DNA of 64,000 bases from assembly GCA_963753545.1 (NCBI GenBank), contig CAVWCQ010000008.1, positions 558,001 to 622,000 of the forward strand, written 5' to 3'. This DNA comes from CAVWCQ01 sp963753545 (lineage in GTDB: Bacteria; Chloroflexota; Anaerolineae; Aggregatilineales; Aggregatilineaceae). This document shows positions 60,753 through 64,000 of this stretch, in pieces. The translations under genes were made by a program, and so were the position numbers. The stretch's first letter is position 1. Each line of letters begins with the position of its first letter. The notes under the pieces were generated by a model. It did no database searches. It saw nothing but the letters and a program-made list of their open reading frames with translations, and was not told the DNA's origin.

Positions 60753-61790
60753 CTACTGCGCGGCGACAAACTCCGGTTCGGCGGAGAGCACGTCTTCCAA
60801 CGTGGGGTGATAACCAATCATCTTGCCGCGATTTTCGTCCCACAGGCGGACGCGCAGCGACTTCAGGCTGGTGCGCAGCGTGAGCGGCTCGATCTCCTGG
60901 AAGATCGGATTCTCGGTGTGGCATGTTTCCAGCTTATAGTTTGGGATGCGCGGGCTGAGATGGTGGATATGGTGGAAGCCGATATTGCCGGTGAACCACT
61001 GCAAAATCTTCGGTAGTTTGTAAAACGAACTGCCATAGAGCGCCGCAGTCGCAAAATCCCAGTTCTGGTGGCGCTCCCAATAGACGTTCTCATACTGGTG
61101 CTGCACATAAAACAGCCACACGCCAACCGACGAAGCCATAGCGATGATCGGAAGTTGGATCAGCACATACGCCTTAAAGCCGATCAGCAGGCTCATCACG
61201 ACGGCGACGACCAGCAGGGCCAGATTCGTGAAATGCACGCTGTTCTTCTCGCGCGGTTTGGCGGCGGAGTTCATCAGCGGCAGCCGCTGGAACAGGACAA
61301 AATCGAGGGTGGGCGCGATCAGGAAGATAATAAACGGGTTGCGATACACGCGGTAGAGCATCCGCTTGGCGAAGGGGAGTTCCTGGTATTCGTCATAGGT
61401 GAGCGTCCAGACATCCCCCACGCCGCGGTTATCGAGATCGCCTGCGGTGGCGTGATGCACGGCATGGCTGTGCCGCCACGCATAGTACGGCGTAAAGGTC
61501 AGGATTCCAGTGACGATCCCGGTGATATCATTGGCCTTGCGTGACTTAAAAAACGAGCCGTGTCCCGCGTCGTGGAAAATGATAAAAATCCGCATGGCGA
61601 ACAGCCCGGCGACCAGGGCAAAGGCCAGCGTCAGCCAATACGAAACGGCAAGGCTGCGGTACGCCAGATACCACAGGATAATGTAGGGGCCGATGCTGTT
61701 GATCAACTGCCAGACACTGACACGCCAATCGGATTGCTGGTAGCGGGCAACGGCCTGCTTCCAGGGAATATTTTTAGCTCTGGACTGCAT
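60753..61790 (-). CDS. Membrane fatty acid desaturase
   Basis: 345 residues with four membrane spans (about 30-75 and 185-235) and three His boxes that bind the di-iron centre: HDAGHGSFF at about 73, HSHAVHHATAG at about 108 and FHHIHHLSPR at about 275. Spacing is that of acyl-lipid desaturases (DesA/delta-12 type), with HDxGH, HxxxHHxxT and HHxxHH. The enzyme introduces a double bond in membrane lipid acyl chains. The last 40 residues (LRTSLKSLRVRLWDENRGKMIGY) are typical of acyl-lipid members. An AT-rich upstream region (61860-61960) probably contains its promoter. Confidence 0.93.
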   Translation of the reverse strand: MQSRAKNIPWKQAVARYQQSDWRVSVWQLINSIGPYIILWYLAYRSLAVSYWLTLAFALVAGLFAMRIFIIFHDAGHGSFFKSRKANDITGIVTGILTFTPYYAWRHSHAVHHATAGDLDNRGVGDVWTLTYDEYQELPFAKRMLYRVYRNPFIIFLIAPTLDFVLFQRLPLMNSAAKPREKNSVHFTNLALLVVAVVMSLLIGFKAYVLIQLPIIAMASSVGVWLFYVQHQYENVYWERHQNWDFATAALYGSSFYKLPKILQWFTGNIGFHHIHHLSPRIPNYKLETCHTENPIFQEIEPLTLRTSLKSLRVRLWDENRGKMIGYHPTLEDVLSAEPEFVAAQ

Positions 61791-62003
61791 TGAGTGCTCC
61801 TCGTGCTTTGGATTGCCAACCCTCGGAGGTAAATAACCAGGGGGTGAGGGGGAGAAATCCTTTTTACAGGTATTACATTAATTATACACGAATGGGGGTT
61901 TGATTAGAAAGATTTCTCAGCAATTATTCATGTTTTTATAGATTTACTCGGCGGCGAAGCTGTCTACATCGTAGGGCCCTCTGCCGCCATTATAGCAGCG
62001 CAC

Positions 62004-62040
62004 GGGGAAAAGCGGGGAGCAGGCTGTGCACCTGCTCCCT
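62004..62040 (-). terminator. Intrinsic terminator after gyrA
   Basis: On the minus strand GGGAGCAGG-tgcacag-CCTGCTCCC, followed by cgcttttcc, directly after the gyrA stop. Confidence 0.65.
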
Positions 62041-62047
62041 GTAGAAG

Positions 62048-64000
62048 TTAATAATCCGTCTCGAAGCCGCCGTCTTCACCCAACGAGTCGTCACTGCCAT
62101 ACGGCCCGGCATCGGGGTTATCATCCGTTTCGTCGTACCCCTCGCCGTCTAACTCCTCGTCATCAGGCAGCAGATCATCCGCCGCCAAAACGTCGTCGTC
62201 GTCCAGATCGGACTCGGAGCCGTTCCCACTGAGCAATAGTTCATCTTCCGCCAATACGTCGCCGTAGCCGTTATCTGAGAGATCGGGAACCAAGATTTCA
62301 CCCGGTTCGCGCAGCGGCTCGCCCGTGACGATGGCAATGCCGACCACTGCGTCATTCTTGGAAAGTTTGACAATCTTGACGCCGCTGGTCGAACGTCCGT
62401 AGATGCTGATCGTCCGCACTTCAGTACGCAGGGCGATGCCACCCGCTGTGATGATCGTCAGGTCGTCATCCGGCGAGACGAGAAATGCTCCAACAATCGG
62501 CCCGGTCTTCTGCGAGTTTTTTGCCAGGGTGCGTACGCCCATACCATAGCGGCGCTGGCGCGGGTATTCCCCAATCCAGGTGCGCTTTCCGTAGCCATAC
62601 TGCGTCACCACCAACAGCGTCGCGTCAGGATCGCTGATCACTTCCATGCCGGTCAGTTCGTCGGCTTCATCACGCAGGCGGATGGCGCTCACTCCGGCGG
62701 CATTACGACCCATCACGCGCACATCGCGCTCATTAAAGCGGATGCTTTGCCCGCCACGGGTGACGAGGATCAGGTCCTGATGACCGCTGGTCTGCTTCAC
62801 CCAGCCGAGATAGTCACCTTCGTCCAGCGTCATGGCGATCAGGCCGTTGCTGCGCACGGCGGCAAAGGCGCTGACCGGAACGCGCTTGATGCGGCCCTGG
62901 CGAGTCAGCAAAACAAAATAGCCCTCGCGATTTTCAAAGCTGGACACGGCGGCAATCGCGGTGACATATTCTTCCGGCTGGAGCGCCAGGAAGGCGTTGA
63001 TCAACGTGCCCTTCGTGCCGCGCCCGCCTTCGGGGATCATATAGGCGCGCTGAGCGTAGACTTTGCCCTGGTCGGTGAAGAATAGCACATGATCGAGCGA
63101 CTCAGCGGCGAAAATTTGCTCAACCTGATCTTCATCGCGGGTCTGCATCCCCGTGACACCCCGTCCGCCGCGCCGCTGGGCACGATAGGCGGCAACAGGT
63201 ACGCGCTTGATATAGCCGCGCTCGGTCAGTGTCACCAGAATTTCCTCGTCACGGACCAGATCGCTCTCGCTGAACTGCGTACCCAGTTCCAGGGCCAGTT
63301 CAGTGCGGCGGTTATCGCCATACTTCTCGGCCAGTTCGTTCAGATCGTCGCGGATGAGGGCCAGCACCTTACGCGGCGAGCGGAGCAGGTCTTCCAGATA
63401 TTCGATATGCTCCATAATCTGGCGATATTCGTCTTCGATCTTCAGCCGTTCCAGCGCGGCGAGGCGGCGAAGCTGCATATCGAGAATGGCAGTCGCTTGC
63501 GCTTCAGACAGGTCAAACCGTTCGATCAAAGACTGCCGCGCCTGTTCGGTGCTGTCCGCGGCGCGAATGGTCTGGATCACATCCTCAATGCGGGCCAGTG
63601 CTTTGAGCAGCCCATCCAGGATATGAGCGCGGTTGCGAGCGCGCATCAATTCATATTCACTGCGGCGGCGGATGACTGTGCGGCGGTGATCCACATAGAG
63701 ATGCAGGGCGCGTCGCAGGCTGAGCAGACGGGGTTCACCCTTCACCAGGGCCAGCATCTGCACGCCGAAGGTGCTCTGCAACTGGGTGTATTTCAAAATG
63801 CGGTTCAAAATCGTCTTGGGCTGCGCGCCGCGCTTGAGTTCAATGACAATCGCCATGCCGCGCCGGTCGGATTCGTCGCGCAGGTCGGAGACCATTTCCA
63901 GGCGGCCATCACGCACCAGTTCCGCGATCCGCTCCAGGATGGATGACTTATTCACCTGGTAGGGGATTTCCGTAACGACAATACGGAAGCGATCGCCGCG
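62048..64000 (-). CDS. gyrA: DNA gyrase subunit A, 3' part (continues beyond the window)
   Basis: 651 codons up to the right edge; the 5' end, including the active-site Tyr, is outside. Visible are the end of the breakage-reunion domain (GDRFRIVVTEIPYQVNKSSILERIAELV), the coiled-coil and gate helices (RALHLYVDHRRTVIRRRSEYEL, LDMQLRRLAALERLKIEDEY) and the C-terminal beta-pinwheel. The GyrA box is QRRGGRG at about residue 275 of this part, which distinguishes gyrase from topoisomerase IV. Six blades follow (FFTDQGKVYAQ, LLTRQGRIKRVPV, LVTRGGQSIRFNE). The last 60 residues are very acidic (SDLDDDDVLAADDLLPDDEELDGEG), longer than usual. It introduces negative supercoils with GyrB. Confidence 0.97.
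   Translation of the reverse strand, partial: RGDRFRIVVTEIPYQVNKSSILERIAELVRDGRLEMVSDLRDESDRRGMAIVIELKRGAQPKTILNRILKYTQLQSTFGVQMLALVKGEPRLLSLRRALHLYVDHRRTVIRRRSEYELMRARNRAHILDGLLKALARIEDVIQTIRAADSTEQARQSLIERFDLSEAQATAILDMQLRRLAALERLKIEDEYRQIMEHIEYLEDLLRSPRKVLALIRDDLNELAEKYGDNRRTELALELGTQFSESDLVRDEEILVTLTERGYIKRVPVAAYRAQRRGGRGVTGMQTRDEDQVEQIFAAESLDHVLFFTDQGKVYAQRAYMIPEGGRGTKGTLINAFLALQPEEYVTAIAAVSSFENREGYFVLLTRQGRIKRVPVSAFAAVRSNGLIAMTLDEGDYLGWVKQTSGHQDLILVTRGGQSIRFNERDVRVMGRNAAGVSAIRLRDEADELTGMEVISDPDATLLVVTQYGYGKRTWIGEYPRQRRYGMGVRTLAKNSQKTGPIVGAFLVSPDDDLTIITAGGIALRTEVRTISIYGRSTSGVKIVKLSKNDAVVGIAIVTGEPLREPGEILVPDLSDNGYGDVLAEDELLLSGNGSESDLDDDDVLAADDLLPDDEELDGEGYDETDDNPDAGPYGSDDSLGEDGGFETDY

Overview
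The window is a 64 kb piece of a GC-rich bacterial chromosome. It is probably from the phylum Chloroflexota (Anaerolineae-like), but that is an inference from gene content, since no rRNA or tRNA gene is visible. Pointers are an archaeal-style HMG-CoA synthase beside an SCP2-type thiolase, a class II HMG-CoA reductase, an M29 aminopeptidase, secreted SH3/PA14/beta-propeller proteins, a very long GAF-rich histidine kinase, and intergenic regions packed with palindromic repeats. Nearly all DNA is host housekeeping or accessory genes; the one clear mobile remnant is a terminase-portal cassette at about 26.2-29.3 kb.

Layout. 0-8 kb: envelope proteins (a TPR/Pro-rich membrane protein, an SH3-propeller protein, two paralogous lipoproteins), a cysteine-rich PAS histidine kinase, an alcohol dehydrogenase-like enzyme and a HAD-like protein that lacks the catalytic Asp pair. 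8.5-17.4 kb: a 1400-residue PDZ/7TM-like/4xGAF histidine kinase, a YbaK-type deacylase, a zinc-ribbon protein, DinB, a serine hydrolase and a secreted protein. 17.4-19.8 kb: two phosphofructokinases on the minus strand, one with PPi-type and one with ATP-type residues. 19.8-25.6 kb: a repeat-rich gap, a membrane-anchored TIR protein with an ectodomain, a DMT permease and a tyrosine phosphatase. 25.7-29.3 kb: a candidate structured RNA, three iteron-like repeats, and a terminase small-like/large/portal cassette whose portal gene has an in-frame TGA. 29.6-38.9 kb: an amidohydrolase, a nucleotidyltransferase-like gene pair with a duplicated tail, two Tat-exported proteins, biotin ligase, HIT protein and a complete thiolase. 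39-48 kb: a propeller protein, a STAS-like protein, then a tight run TIR-FGE / GNAT / HMG-CoA reductase / DUF6714-like / M29 peptidase and a PA14-SH3 protein. 48-50.4 kb: HMG-CoA synthase and an SCP2-type thiolase homologue lacking both catalytic residues. 51-64 kb: alpha-toroid-like protein, cupin, serine hydrolase plus DUF488, mgtE behind a structured leader, RdgB, VOC protein, AlbA_2/HATPase protein, Ada, fatty acid desaturase, and the 3' two-thirds of gyrA.

The thiolase at 37.6 kb, the HMG-CoA synthase and the reductase together could carry acetyl-CoA to mevalonate; the later mevalonate genes are not in the window. At least a dozen conserved genes carry single-base frame breaks, usually one extra base in a short G or C run. 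This looks more like sequence error than gene decay, so such genes are annotated over their full reconstructed span. Intergenic space is dominated by at least four interspersed repeat families (called A-D here).
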